From Psychrobacter glaciei (GTDB taxonomy: Bacteria; Pseudomonadota; Gammaproteobacteria; Pseudomonadales; Moraxellaceae): a DNA stretch of 64,000 nt. A program made the position numbers and the translations under genes. The stretch spans positions 62,001-126,000 of the forward strand of contig NZ_BMZR01000001.1 of the NCBI RefSeq assembly GCF_014652895.1, written 5' to 3'. Shown piece after piece: positions 8,321 to 17,031 of this stretch (position 1 is the first letter of the stretch; every line of letters starts with the position of its first letter). The notes below the pieces were generated by a model. It saw nothing but the letters and a program-made list of their open reading frames with translations. It did no database searches and was not told the origin of the DNA.

Positions 8321-10408
8321 ATGCGCGAAGTAAAGTTATCTAGTCAATTGACGGTATTGTCAATGGGTGTCGCAGCAGTACTGTGGACGCAAGCTGCCAG
8401 TGCCGCAACGGCAGCAGATATGCCAAATACGACGTTACAGACTATTACCGTAACAGCGAATAGCTCAGTACGTAACGCTGTACAAGAAGACTCTGTCTAT
8501 ATAGATGACTATACGCCAGCGGCACAAGCCAGCCACTTGAGCGATTTTCTGGACGTTGTGCCAGGGGTAAGCGTGGGCGGTACATCATCGGTCAACCAAC
8601 GTATTCGTGTACGTGGTCTTGATGATACTAATTTAAAAGTAACGATTGATGGCGCACGTCAAGAAGGCGCTTTGTTCTACCATATGGGTGATGTCACCAT
8701 CGATCCAGATCTGCTAAAACAAGCAGAGGTATCAGTCGGTAATAACTCAGTGACGCTAGGCAATGATGCTATCGGCGGTGCGGTTGCTTTTGAGACAGTT
8801 GACGCGGCAGATTTACTCAAGCCAGGTCAAAAAGTAGGTGCTAAGCTTCATACGGGTTATGCTAGCAACAATGATGAACTGCTAACCTCAGCCACTGTTT
8901 ATGGTACGCCAACAGAGAATATTGATTTACTGGCTTATTATGGCAAGCGTGATGCCAATGCTGGCGAAGACGGCAAAGGCCGTAAAATCCAAACTGAAGA
9001 CAGCGAAGGCGAAAACATCCTATTGAAAGCTGGTGCTTATGTCGGTAGTGATCATCATGTAGGTGCTAGCTTCAGCCGTACCGAAAACAAAGGCAAGTTC
9101 CCATTACGTCCAGATTTTCCTGCTGGTGGCTGGAACCCAATCATTCCGCAGGAAGTCAAACGCGATACCTACGCGCTTGACTACGTTTACAGTCCTGCCA
9201 ACCAGTTGGTCAATGTAGACGCCAATGTATATCAGACCAGCACGCAGATTTTGCGTAACTCTGATGGCGAGCCTGGGTTTGAGTTTGATGCAGAAGTAAA
9301 AACCACAGGCGGCAAAGTACAAAACACCAGTATCGTCGATAGCAGTATCATCAATGGTGTGCCAGGGGTTCATAAGTTAGTCGCTGGGGTTGAGCATTAC
9401 AAAAAAGAATCTGAGATGACACGCGACTTTGGTAACACCAGTACCGATGAAGCGACCAATACCTCAGTCTATCTAGAAGACCAATGGCAAATGGGTAAGC
9501 TTAGCTTAACGCCAGGTGTCCGTTATGACCGTTATGAGTCTCCAGAGTATGTATCTGCTGGCAAGACTTATGACAATGTCGTTGGCGCATTAGCTGCTAG
9601 TTATGAGATTGCACCACGTACCCAAATATTTGCGAGCTATACTCAGTTATTTAATGGTCCAGACCTTAGCCAAACGATTTTTAATTCCGATGGTGTTGAT
9701 ACCTATGTGAACAATGATCTAAAAGCAGAAGAAGGTGACAATGCAGAAGTCGGTATTGCTACAACGCTGCGCGGGCTGACTATGGCTGATGACTCTTTAA
9801 AGTTAAGCGCTAAATACTTTGAAACCAATATCGAAAACTATATTGAATTTGTACGTGCAGGTGGTAGTAGAACTGGTATGAATTGCACAACTGGCCAACT
9901 AGGTACAAGTGCTGCCCCTGAAGCCTGCCAAGGTGTCATTAATAATGACGAAGATTTCAAAATCAAAGGGGTAGAGCTATCAGCCGACTATCGAGCAGAT
10001 AACTTTAACATGGGTCTAAGCTATGCTCGTGCGCGTAGCAAAGGCGAAGATACTGGTTATAACATTTCTTCTGTCAGTGGTAGTGGCTCTGAGTCTGGCG
10101 ACAAGTACATGATCAACATGGGTTACGCTCCAACCAACACTACCGAGCTTGGCTGGCGCAGTACTTATGTAGCCGATGTGACACCGAATACCGCTGGTGA
10201 TGACAACGAAAAACCAGGCTATGACGTGCACGATATCTTTATGACTTATACGCCAACTCAAATCGAAGGTTTAAAAGCCACACTAGGTGTATACAATATC
10301 TTTGATAAGACTTATGCGAGCCATGCGTCACGCAACTCTATCGATGATGCCTATACTGATTTTGAGATGGGACGTAATATCAAAACGTCTTTAACGTATC
10401 AGTTCTAA
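8321..10408 (+). CDS. TonB-dependent outer-membrane receptor (iron chelate or heme)
   Basis: This 695-residue protein has a signal peptide ending near AASAA, then a TonB box in LQTITVTA. A plug domain of about residues 60-165 follows (FLDVVPGVSV, RIRVRGLDDTNLKVTIDG, LGNDAIGGAVAFET). The rest is a 22-strand barrel with NNDLKAEEGDNAEVGI and the terminal aromatic strand LTYQF. A Cys pair (MNCTTG...EACQG) sits in a late loop. The Fur-like box upstream and the downstream PepSY, siderophore ABC and tonB-exbBD genes point to ferric siderophore or heme uptake. The exact ligand cannot be read from the sequence. Confidence 0.88.
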   Translation: MREVKLSSQLTVLSMGVAAVLWTQAASAATAADMPNTTLQTITVTANSSVRNAVQEDSVYIDDYTPAAQASHLSDFLDVVPGVSVGGTSSVNQRIRVRGLDDTNLKVTIDGARQEGALFYHMGDVTIDPDLLKQAEVSVGNNSVTLGNDAIGGAVAFETVDAADLLKPGQKVGAKLHTGYASNNDELLTSATVYGTPTENIDLLAYYGKRDANAGEDGKGRKIQTEDSEGENILLKAGAYVGSDHHVGASFSRTENKGKFPLRPDFPAGGWNPIIPQEVKRDTYALDYVYSPANQLVNVDANVYQTSTQILRNSDGEPGFEFDAEVKTTGGKVQNTSIVDSSIINGVPGVHKLVAGVEHYKKESEMTRDFGNTSTDEATNTSVYLEDQWQMGKLSLTPGVRYDRYESPEYVSAGKTYDNVVGALAASYEIAPRTQIFASYTQLFNGPDLSQTIFNSDGVDTYVNNDLKAEEGDNAEVGIATTLRGLTMADDSLKLSAKYFETNIENYIEFVRAGGSRTGMNCTTGQLGTSAAPEACQGVINNDEDFKIKGVELSADYRADNFNMGLSYARARSKGEDTGYNISSVSGSGSESGDKYMINMGYAPTNTTELGWRSTYVADVTPNTAGDDNEKPGYDVHDIFMTYTPTQIEGLKATLGVYNIFDKTYASHASRNSIDDAYTDFEMGRNIKTSLTYQF

Positions 10409-10445
10409 TTTAGTTTATCTAGTTTAAGTCTAATAGTACTTATCA

Positions 10446-10482
10446 AGTCAGCTGTCTTTACATGAGAGCTGGCTTTTTATTG
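10446..10482 (+). terminator. Probable terminator or attenuator after the TonB-dependent receptor
   Basis: AGTCAGCT and AGCTGGCT pair (with G-U wobble) and are followed by TTTTTATT. It lies 38 bases after the receptor stop and may let only part of the transcription reach the PepSY gene. Confidence 0.55.
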
Positions 10483-10571
10483 CCTATTAGCTTTTAAGTT
10501 GGCTACAACAGCAGTGACGTGCTAACTGATAAGTACCTACTAAAACAACATATGACAAAGAACCAAGACCA

Positions 10572-11918
10572 ATGATTTCACTTAATCTTCGCCAAGCCTG
10601 CTTATGGATTCACCGTTATACTGGGCTTGCCATGGCAGCTTTTTTAATTATCGCCAGTATCACTGGTGCACTATTAGCTTTTCATCATGAGCTCGATGAT
10701 GTGTTCAACCGTAAGCTGACCAGTATTGACGCACAAAACGCACCGCTACTCTCTATTGCCGAGCTGCATGACAAAGTCATTACAACGTATCCTGAGTATA
10801 ATTTTTCAAGTATGCCTACGTCTGTATCGCCCGATAAGTCAGTGATGTTTTCAGTCGATAGAAACCGAGATAAGGGCAAAAACCAACCGAAAGCACCGTT
10901 TCAAGAAGTTTATGTGAATCCCTATGACGGTAACATCATTGGAACTCGTGATAAGGAGGCATGGGCATGGCACAACACCATGTGGAAAGTGTTTTGGTTA
11001 CATCGCGACTTATTGCTTGGCGACATTGGTAAATGGGTCTTGGGCATTGTCTCACTGGTCTGGACTATCAATTGCTTTATTGGTTTTTATTTAACCTTTC
11101 CACGAGCGGTTAAATCAAATAAAACCAAGCAAGCTTCTAACAAAAAGCGCGCCTCGCTTTTTAAACGTTGGCTACCTGCTTGGAAAATTCGCCGCAAAAA
11201 CAATCTGTTTAAACTGAATTATGACTTGCACCATGCCTTTGGATTGTGGCTCTGGGGCATGTTATTTGTCATCGCTTGGTCGAGTGTTGGCTTCAATTTA
11301 CAGCAAGTCTATCGACCTGTCATGCAGGCAATCGTTGGGCTCGAAGGCAGAGGCGAAAAACAAGAAAAAACAAAAAAACCACGTGAAAAAGTTGGGCAGA
11401 CTGCTAGTGCAGACAGGGGTGCGAGGATTGGCGCTGCAAAGGGCGAGACTTTGAATAACGAGGCTAGTAATGTCGATGCTATGGATATTGTCAATAAAGC
11501 CAATAGCATTGCTTATCTAAGCGAACAGGCAGACATCGCTGCCAAAAGTAAGGGCATGACAGTACAACAGCTATTGGGCGTACGCTGGGTAGAGGATGAA
11601 GGTCAATGGCAACTGCGTTTTAAAACAGATAGAGATATCGGCAAAAAAGGCGGCGCTTCGTCTATTACTGTCGATGCAAGGACGGGTAGCATCGAGCGTG
11701 TAAATTTTGGCTATCAAAGTTCATCATTTGGCAGCAAAGCCGATCAATGGCTATCGACCTTACATATGGGGCATATTAGTCAAGGTATTGGCCATTTACT
11801 GTATCAAATATTTTTAGCATTGATAGGTTTGGCTGTGACCATATTGTCCATTACTGGTGTTTATCTATGGTGGAAAGGGCGTCAACAGCGCTTAAAAGCG
11901 TTGCAAAAGGGTAGGTAA
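10572..11918 (+). CDS. PepSY-domain inner-membrane protein (PiuB-like)
   Basis: This 448-residue protein has the PepSY-associated membrane layout: HRYTGLAMAAFLIIASITGALLAFHHELD at the N-terminus, a periplasmic PepSY segment, a helix near FWLHRDLLLGDIGKWVLGIVS, a third helix near LHHAFGLWLWGMLFVIAWSSVG and a last helix ending VYLWWKGR. Conserved histidines next to helices resemble heme- or iron-reductase relatives. Such proteins commonly neighbour siderophore receptors and are thought to reduce imported ferric iron; that role is inferred. A lysine-rich linker at about residues 255-290 looks unstructured. It is probably co-transcribed with the receptor. Confidence 0.82.
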   Translation: MISLNLRQACLWIHRYTGLAMAAFLIIASITGALLAFHHELDDVFNRKLTSIDAQNAPLLSIAELHDKVITTYPEYNFSSMPTSVSPDKSVMFSVDRNRDKGKNQPKAPFQEVYVNPYDGNIIGTRDKEAWAWHNTMWKVFWLHRDLLLGDIGKWVLGIVSLVWTINCFIGFYLTFPRAVKSNKTKQASNKKRASLFKRWLPAWKIRRKNNLFKLNYDLHHAFGLWLWGMLFVIAWSSVGFNLQQVYRPVMQAIVGLEGRGEKQEKTKKPREKVGQTASADRGARIGAAKGETLNNEASNVDAMDIVNKANSIAYLSEQADIAAKSKGMTVQQLLGVRWVEDEGQWQLRFKTDRDIGKKGGASSITVDARTGSIERVNFGYQSSSFGSKADQWLSTLHMGHISQGIGHLLYQIFLALIGLAVTILSITGVYLWWKGRQQRLKALQKGR

Positions 11919-11943
11919 TATTGCCAGATTTCTAAGGTAAGCT

Positions 11944-11977
11944 TTTAATTCAGTAAATAGCTATCTACTGAATTAAA
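11944..11977. terminator. Bidirectional hairpin between convergent genes
   Basis: TTTAATTCAGTA and TACTGAATTAAA are a perfect 12-bp inverted repeat with a 10-base loop between the convergent PepSY and small membrane-protein genes. It is A+T-rich, so terminator strength is uncertain. Confidence 0.6.
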
Positions 11978-11992
11978 GGCATACCCTAGTTA

Positions 11993-12322
11993 TCACTTGA
12001 ATTGCAAAAATATTGTGTATGCTATCAAGACAGTAAAAATAAAGGAAGAAAATCTTTCACCTAGCATCACCCATTTATGCCATGTATTATTTTCATCGTA
12101 GTTCTTTGTGTAGTCTACTGAAGAGATGTTTTGAGTAAAATCCATAGGAATAACCACCAATCTTAGAGCATATAAAGTTATTCCTAACCAAAAAAAGGTA
12201 TTTGATATCTCTTTATTTAAAGCATTAAAAATGAATAAGCAAAAGCTAATTACTAAAATTAATATAGATAGATTTTTATAGTTTATCCATCGATTATTCA
12301 ATAAAGCTTTATGCATCGACAA
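11993..12322 (-). CDS. Small hypothetical membrane protein
   Basis: This is a 109-residue protein, not recognised. It has three hydrophobic segments at about residues 17-33, 40-57 and 88-107, with a hydrophilic loop rich in Asn and Asp (SVDYTKNYDENNTWHKW) between the second and third. It is noticeably more A+T-rich than its neighbours, with many AAA/AAT/ATA codons, suggesting later acquisition. It sits 29 bases after the stop of the siderophore ATPase on the same strand, so it may be read through from that operon. No function is proposed. Confidence 0.6.
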   Translation of the reverse strand: MSMHKALLNNRWINYKNLSILILVISFCLFIFNALNKEISNTFFWLGITLYALRLVVIPMDFTQNISSVDYTKNYDENNTWHKWVMLGERFSSFIFTVLIAYTIFLQFK

Positions 12323-12351
12323 TTCCTTTTTTCGTTTGCAAAGTCCTGTAC

Positions 12352-13110
12352 TTAAACCGCATCAACAATCACTGGACGACCTTGATGGTTTAGCACGATC
12401 ACATCGACGTTGTATAACTGTTTCATCGTTTCTTGTGTGATCACATCGACTGGCTGACCAACAGCCATCACTTGGCCTTCTTTCATCGTGACCACGGTAT
12501 CAGCGAATTGTGCGGCTTGATTGATATCATGTAAGACGATGACGACGGTCTTCTGCTGACTGTGGCTCAGCTCTCGTAGTTCACGCATCAGGCGACCAGC
12601 GTGATACATGTCCAAATTATTCAGCGGCTCATCTAGCAATAGATAAGGCGTATCTTGGCAAACAATCATGGCAATCAGTACGCGCTGGCGTTGACCACCG
12701 GACAATGTCGATAAGAAGCGGTCGGCCAACAGCCCCAGCTCAAATCGCTCGATAATCTCTTGTACTTTTTGCTGATCGTCAGCGGTTGGCTGCCCTTGAT
12801 GGTATGGATAACGTCCAAACATCAGCAGCTCATGCACGCGCAGTCGTCCTTGCACTTGATTGTCTTGGCCGAGCATGGCCACCGTTTTGGACAACGTCCG
12901 GGCATGACAACTGACGATATCATGCTCACCAAAGCACACTTGCCCTGACTGCAGCGGTTGCAGGCGTGCCATGACGGAAAATAGGGTGGATTTACCAGCA
13001 CCATTAGGGCCGATCAAAGCAATGACTTGTTCGCTTGGCAGAGACAGCGTAATGTCATGTAGAATTTGCTGTTTGCCAATATGGTATGAGATATTATTTA
13101 GTTTAATCAT
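12352..13110 (-). CDS. Siderophore ABC transporter ATP-binding protein
   Basis: This 252-residue FepC/FhuC-type ATPase drives iron-chelate import. It has Walker A IGPNGAGKST, Q-loop MLGQDNQVQGRL, signature LSGGQRQRVLIA, Walker B YLLLDEPLNNLD and the His switch VLHDINQAAQFAD. The AMLGQ and LNNLDMYH forms resemble VctC/FatE/YclP, ATPases of catecholate or citrate-type siderophore systems. It is the last iron gene of the four-gene minus-strand operon, 14 bases after the preceding permease. Confidence 0.9.
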   Translation of the reverse strand: MIKLNNISYHIGKQQILHDITLSLPSEQVIALIGPNGAGKSTLFSVMARLQPLQSGQVCFGEHDIVSCHARTLSKTVAMLGQDNQVQGRLRVHELLMFGRYPYHQGQPTADDQQKVQEIIERFELGLLADRFLSTLSGGQRQRVLIAMIVCQDTPYLLLDEPLNNLDMYHAGRLMRELRELSHSQQKTVVIVLHDINQAAQFADTVVTMKEGQVMAVGQPVDVITQETMKQLYNVDVIVLNHQGRPVIVDAV

Positions 13111-13124
13111 AGTGCTTCTTGTCT

Positions 13125-14282
13125 TTATCTACGTTGTGTCGTAAAGATTAATAATAAGAATACCAAGCCGCCTGCCAGTTCAATCACGACCGATAATACG
13201 CCTGCCATACCCAGTACTTGCTCAAAGATAGTCTGACCGAGTACCAAGCAAATCATGGCGACCAGACTGACCAATATCAGTCGCTCGCTGTGGTACATAT
13301 GACGGGCGATACGATTGGTCAATGCACATACCAATAAGCCAAAGAAGGTCACAGGGCCGACTAGAGCAGTGGCAGTGGCGACTAATATGGCGATGATGGT
13401 CAACAGGCCAAATGCGAGACGTTGATAATGGATACCAAGGTTAATGGCTTGTGATTTACCGAGCATCAATACATCGCACTGATAGCGCCAGCGCCAGATA
13501 AATACCGCACTCATGAGGCAAATAACTAGGCTGATGCCAAGCAGTTGCGGATTGACCGTATTGAACTGCGCATAACTGCTAGATTGTACGATGACAAAAT
13601 CATCAGGATTAATCAGCCTAGCAATCAAGGTTGATAAGCTACGAAATAGCACGCCAAAGATAACGCCTACCAATATTAGCCGCGTCAAATCCTGACTGCT
13701 TTTTGAAAATAGCAGCTTAAATAACAATAATGACGCGCCAAACATCAAGACAATTTCAAGTGTGAATTTGGCAAGAGGGTCGATACTGGTAAAGCTAATC
13801 GCACCTAAAAAGAAGACCAGTAGGCTTTGCAGTAAGATATATAGTGAGTCAAAGCCCAACAAGGAAGGTGTGAGAATAGGGTTGTGCGTTAAGGTTTGAA
13901 ACAGTAGTGTCGACACTCCGATAGCATAGCCGACCACCATTAATGCCAGCAGTTTTTTGCCACGTAATGGTAGGGCAAAGTCCCAATGTCCGTTGACGTT
14001 GAGTGTCAAAAATAGCAACATTGAGATGACCAAGATAGCAGTGGCAATCGACTTTGGATGATTGACGATCCATACCCAAAGTTGTGCCAGACGACTTTGC
14101 CAAGCCGTGGCAGTAGCACTGTTTTCCAAAGCACTATTTTCTAAAGTACTGTTTTCCAAAATACTATCTTCCAAGGCACCGCTTTCTATCGAGCTATATT
14201 TTGTTGTATTGGTTTTAGCCATGGTCGTTTTTTCAGAGCGAGGCGTAGACGGTGAAAACATACGCGAATCCTGTAGTATCAA
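13125..14282 (-). CDS. Siderophore ABC transporter permease (FecCD family, second subunit)
   Basis: This 385-residue FecCD-type permease has about nine membrane segments, with GYAIGVSTLLFQTLTHNPILTPSLLGFDSLYILLQ and VGPVTFFGLLVCALTNRIARH as landmarks, like VctG/FatC/YclO. The N-terminal 65 residues are a hydrophilic tail of tandem pentapeptides (LENST, LENSA, LENSA, with diverged ALEDS and ILENS) that the family lacks. Other in-frame ATGs lie at 14261 and 14222, so the real start could be later, but all would retain the repeat. It follows the other permease by 15 bases. Confidence 0.88.
   Translation of the reverse strand: MILQDSRMFSPSTPRSEKTTMAKTNTTKYSSIESGALEDSILENSTLENSALENSATATAWQSRLAQLWVWIVNHPKSIATAILVISMLLFLTLNVNGHWDFALPLRGKKLLALMVVGYAIGVSTLLFQTLTHNPILTPSLLGFDSLYILLQSLLVFFLGAISFTSIDPLAKFTLEIVLMFGASLLLFKLLFSKSSQDLTRLILVGVIFGVLFRSLSTLIARLINPDDFVIVQSSSYAQFNTVNPQLLGISLVICLMSAVFIWRWRYQCDVLMLGKSQAINLGIHYQRLAFGLLTIIAILVATATALVGPVTFFGLLVCALTNRIARHMYHSERLILVSLVAMICLVLGQTIFEQVLGMAGVLSVVIELAGGLVFLLLIFTTQRR
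14118..14192. repeat. 15-bp tandem micro-repeat inside the permease N-terminus
   Basis: About five diverged copies of a 15-base unit of the type TTTTCCAAAGCACTA encode the pentapeptide LENSA and variants on the minus strand. The unit length keeps the frame, so copy-number change alters only tail length. Confidence 0.7.
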
Positions 14283-14297
14283 GCATAAATATCAGGC

Positions 14298-15398
14298 TTA
14301 TCGATCAGCCGGTGCGCGCAATAGTAGCCACAAAAATAGCACGGTACCAACCACGCCAAACACTGTAGCGACAGGCACTTCAAATGGATAACGAATAGAG
14401 CGACCAATGATATCGCAGAGTAGGACGGCGGATGCACCGAGCAATGCGACTGCTGGCAAGCTACGACGTAACTTATCTCCCATCAATCGGCTGACAATGT
14501 TGGGCACGACTAAACCGATGAAAGGAATCATCCCAACGGTGACAACGACAACCGCACTCATCATGGCTACCATACCCACACCAAGCCAGGTTACCTGCCG
14601 TTTACTAATACCTAAGTTCAGTGCGATATTATCGCCAAGTCCCACAATGGTGAGCTTATCAGCGATGATATAAGCCAAAACACACAGCGCGCCCGTCAGC
14701 CAAAGCAACTCATATCGACCGGCTAGCACACCAGAAAAATCACCAAACTGCCAAACGCTGAGCATCTGTAATGACTCAGTCTGATAGGCGATAAAGGTCG
14801 TCACTGCTTCGAGAATGCCGCCAAAGACAATACCAATCAGTGGAATCATCAAAAAATCTGTCGGTGGAATCCGATGAATAAGCAGCATAAACAGCATCAT
14901 GCCAAATACCGCTGTGATGGTCGCCACACCCATTTTGATAATGAGTGCGCTGGCTGGAAATAGTAGGCTAACCACCAGCAAGCCGAGCGCAGCACTTTGA
15001 GTTGCACCCACCATGGATGGCTCTACAAAGCGGTTTTTTAGCACCACTTGAATAATCATCCCAGCAACTGCCATCGAGATACCCGTCAAGATAATCGCAA
15101 TAGTGCGGGGGAGTCGGCTAACCAAAAAAAGCGAGCTATCAGAGTTGGCGCTATGATTGATAAGGCTGTGTAGAAAACCGGACCATGAAAAATCAGCCAC
15201 ACCAATCGATAAGCTCAATAACACCAAAAGCCCCATAATAATGAGGCTTGCTGTATTCATTAACCACGGTGGTATGACGGCACGTCGATGTTTAGGATTG
15301 AGACTGTTGCCAGTGCTTCTTTTCCAACTTGATGTTGCTGTTGGCAAAGAAGTATTAGCTTTAACGCTGGCATGAGCGCGAGAGGAAAATAACGACAT
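14298..15398 (-). CDS. Siderophore ABC transporter permease (FecCD family, first subunit)
   Basis: This 366-residue FecCD permease, like VctD/FatD/YclN, has an N-terminal hydrophilic stretch of about 45 residues and then nine or ten membrane segments. Family landmarks are RLPRTIAIILTGISMAVAGMIIQVVLKNRFVEPSMVGATQSAALG and MIPFIGLVVPNIVSRLMGDKLRRSLP, the latter being the coupling-helix region. It forms a heterodimer with the next permease. The gene follows the binding protein by 57 bases and precedes the second permease by 15, so the four genes form one operon. Confidence 0.9.
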   Translation of the reverse strand: MSLFSSRAHASVKANTSLPTATSSWKRSTGNSLNPKHRRAVIPPWLMNTASLIIMGLLVLLSLSIGVADFSWSGFLHSLINHSANSDSSLFLVSRLPRTIAIILTGISMAVAGMIIQVVLKNRFVEPSMVGATQSAALGLLVVSLLFPASALIIKMGVATITAVFGMMLFMLLIHRIPPTDFLMIPLIGIVFGGILEAVTTFIAYQTESLQMLSVWQFGDFSGVLAGRYELLWLTGALCVLAYIIADKLTIVGLGDNIALNLGISKRQVTWLGVGMVAMMSAVVVVTVGMIPFIGLVVPNIVSRLMGDKLRRSLPAVALLGASAVLLCDIIGRSIRYPFEVPVATVFGVVGTVLFLWLLLRAPADR

Positions 15399-15455
15399 AA
15401 CGTCTACTGGCTTATTAGTATTTGATTAAAAATATGGCTTGTATGGTCATCGCTT

Positions 15456-16508
15456 TTATTTCGCGTTAGCGAAGGCTGTCTTAATCGTCGTTAGATCCTG
15501 CATCCACTGATAATAACCGCCAAAGGCTAGGTAAGAATCTGGGCTAAGGTAAACCACTTGCTGCTTGCTCCATGCGTTGGTTTGCGCGACCAACGGATTG
15601 TCTAATACGGCTTTGGCACCAGCACCATCTTCCCCAATGGCGGCACTGCGATCGATGACGAATAGCCAATCTGGATTGGTTTTTTGGATGTATTCAAACG
15701 AGATTGGCTGACCGTGGCGCGCGTCGGCGATTTGGTCATCTGCCATTGGAATATCAAGCACAGTATGGATAAAGCCATAGCGGGATTTGTCGCCGTAGGT
15801 AGACAGCTTATTGCCATTGACCATGACCACTAAGCCCTTGCCTTTATCTTCGGTCAATGTTTTGGTTTCATCAATGAGCCCGTCGATATTGCCTTGCAGT
15901 TTGGCTGCTTGAGCGCTTTTACCGAACAATGCACCTAGATCATGCAAACGCTGCTTACTTGACTCATAGATATTTGCGGTATCAATCGTCATATCAAGCG
16001 TTGGCGCAATACTAGATAACGCATCATATTTTTCTGCCATACGTGAGCCGACCAAGATAGCTTGCGGCTGCATCGCGTTCAACGCTTCAAGATCTGGCTC
16101 AAATACGGTGCCGACTGTTTTTGGCTCAGGCTGTGTTTTAGACTGTAAATTGTCCAATTTTAGACCACTTGGCATGCCATCGACTGCCACATCTAACGCA
16201 GCCAAATCCTGCATCAACGTCATATCATAGACCACTAACGGCGATGGATTCATTGCCAAATCGACAGTGCCTTTTACCGTGTCGACCGTTATTTTCTCAA
16301 CAGAGACAGCATCATTATTGGCGACATTCGCAGCATTATCCGCCGTTTGATTTTCAGTTTTAGCATCTGCAGGCTCAGAGTCGTTAGACTCAGGTGAGCT
16401 ACAGCCTGCCACACTGACAGTCGCTACGAATGCGGTCATCATAGCAGTCAGTAAAGGACGTTTAAAAAAAGGGGCCGGAGAACGGTTAGAAAGTAAAGCA
16501 ATAGACAT
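15456..16508 (-). CDS. Siderophore ABC transporter substrate-binding lipoprotein
   Basis: This 350-residue class III periplasmic binding protein is lipid-anchored. A hydrophobic signal (LLTAMMTAFVATVSV) ends in lipobox VAGC at about residue 36, followed by a long acidic Asn/Asp/Ala linker. The mature protein shows VVYDMTLMQDLAALDV, the FEPDLEALNAMQPQAILVGSR segment and the C-terminal lobe NPDWLFVIDRSAAIGEDG. The form resembles FatB, VctP and YclQ, which bind ferric catecholate or hydroxamate siderophores. It is the first gene of the minus-strand iron operon, with a Fur-type palindrome about 265 bases upstream. Confidence 0.9.
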   Translation of the reverse strand: MSIALLSNRSPAPFFKRPLLTAMMTAFVATVSVAGCSSPESNDSEPADAKTENQTADNAANVANNDAVSVEKITVDTVKGTVDLAMNPSPLVVYDMTLMQDLAALDVAVDGMPSGLKLDNLQSKTQPEPKTVGTVFEPDLEALNAMQPQAILVGSRMAEKYDALSSIAPTLDMTIDTANIYESSKQRLHDLGALFGKSAQAAKLQGNIDGLIDETKTLTEDKGKGLVVMVNGNKLSTYGDKSRYGFIHTVLDIPMADDQIADARHGQPISFEYIQKTNPDWLFVIDRSAAIGEDGAGAKAVLDNPLVAQTNAWSKQQVVYLSPDSYLAFGGYYQWMQDLTTIKTAFANAK

Positions 16509-16772
16509 AAATAACTCGGTATATCAGCTGGTTGGACAACGTGTAAATAAAATGATTGGCCATATGAAAATAAAGAGAGCTTGTCTAGCGTGATGCTTCA
16601 CGCCATACAATGCTCGACGGTATTGCTTTAAAGGTCATGTTTTTTATTGATTGTTTTTTACGCTTAAATATAGAGACGCTTATATTATTAAGATATGCCC
16701 TAATATCTTAAAAGTTTTTATATTATAAGATGGGCAATCCATCAGTGGCTATGATAAATTAATTGAGACTCA

Positions 16773-16791
16773 TTATCAATACAAATGATAA
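16773..16791. promoter_or_regulatory. Candidate Fur box in the divergent iron promoter region
   Basis: TTATCAATACAAATGATAA is a nearly perfect 19-bp palindrome nested in a longer one (ACTCATTATCA ... TGATAATGAGT, 16768-16796), with the GATAAT/ATTATC hexamers of Fur sites. It lies between the divergent siderophore ABC operon and tonB and could serve either. Confidence 0.7.
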
Positions 16792-16965
16792 TGAGTTTTA
16801 TTAACGTTTCTGTGCTTATTGATTTTGACTGCCATAACACAATAAGTTTCGATAGCGATATTCGAGATAGGATAGCCGAATGACTAAGCAGATTTTTCTT
16901 TTCAAATAAGGCAAATTATTGGCTCAGCATTTGCCTGATAAGCAAATCATTATAAATTTATTATT

Positions 16966-16984
16966 GATAATAGTTATCGTTTGC
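16966..16984 (+). promoter_or_regulatory. Candidate Fur box before tonB
   Basis: GATAATAGTTATCGTTTGC lies 48 bases before the tonB start and fits the Fur hexamer pattern. Together with the site at 16773 it gives each divergent operon a nearby box. Confidence 0.6.
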
Positions 16985-17031
16985 ATTATTATCTACGCCA
17001 TTCTACCTCGGTTAATGAATATTAGGGTGTT

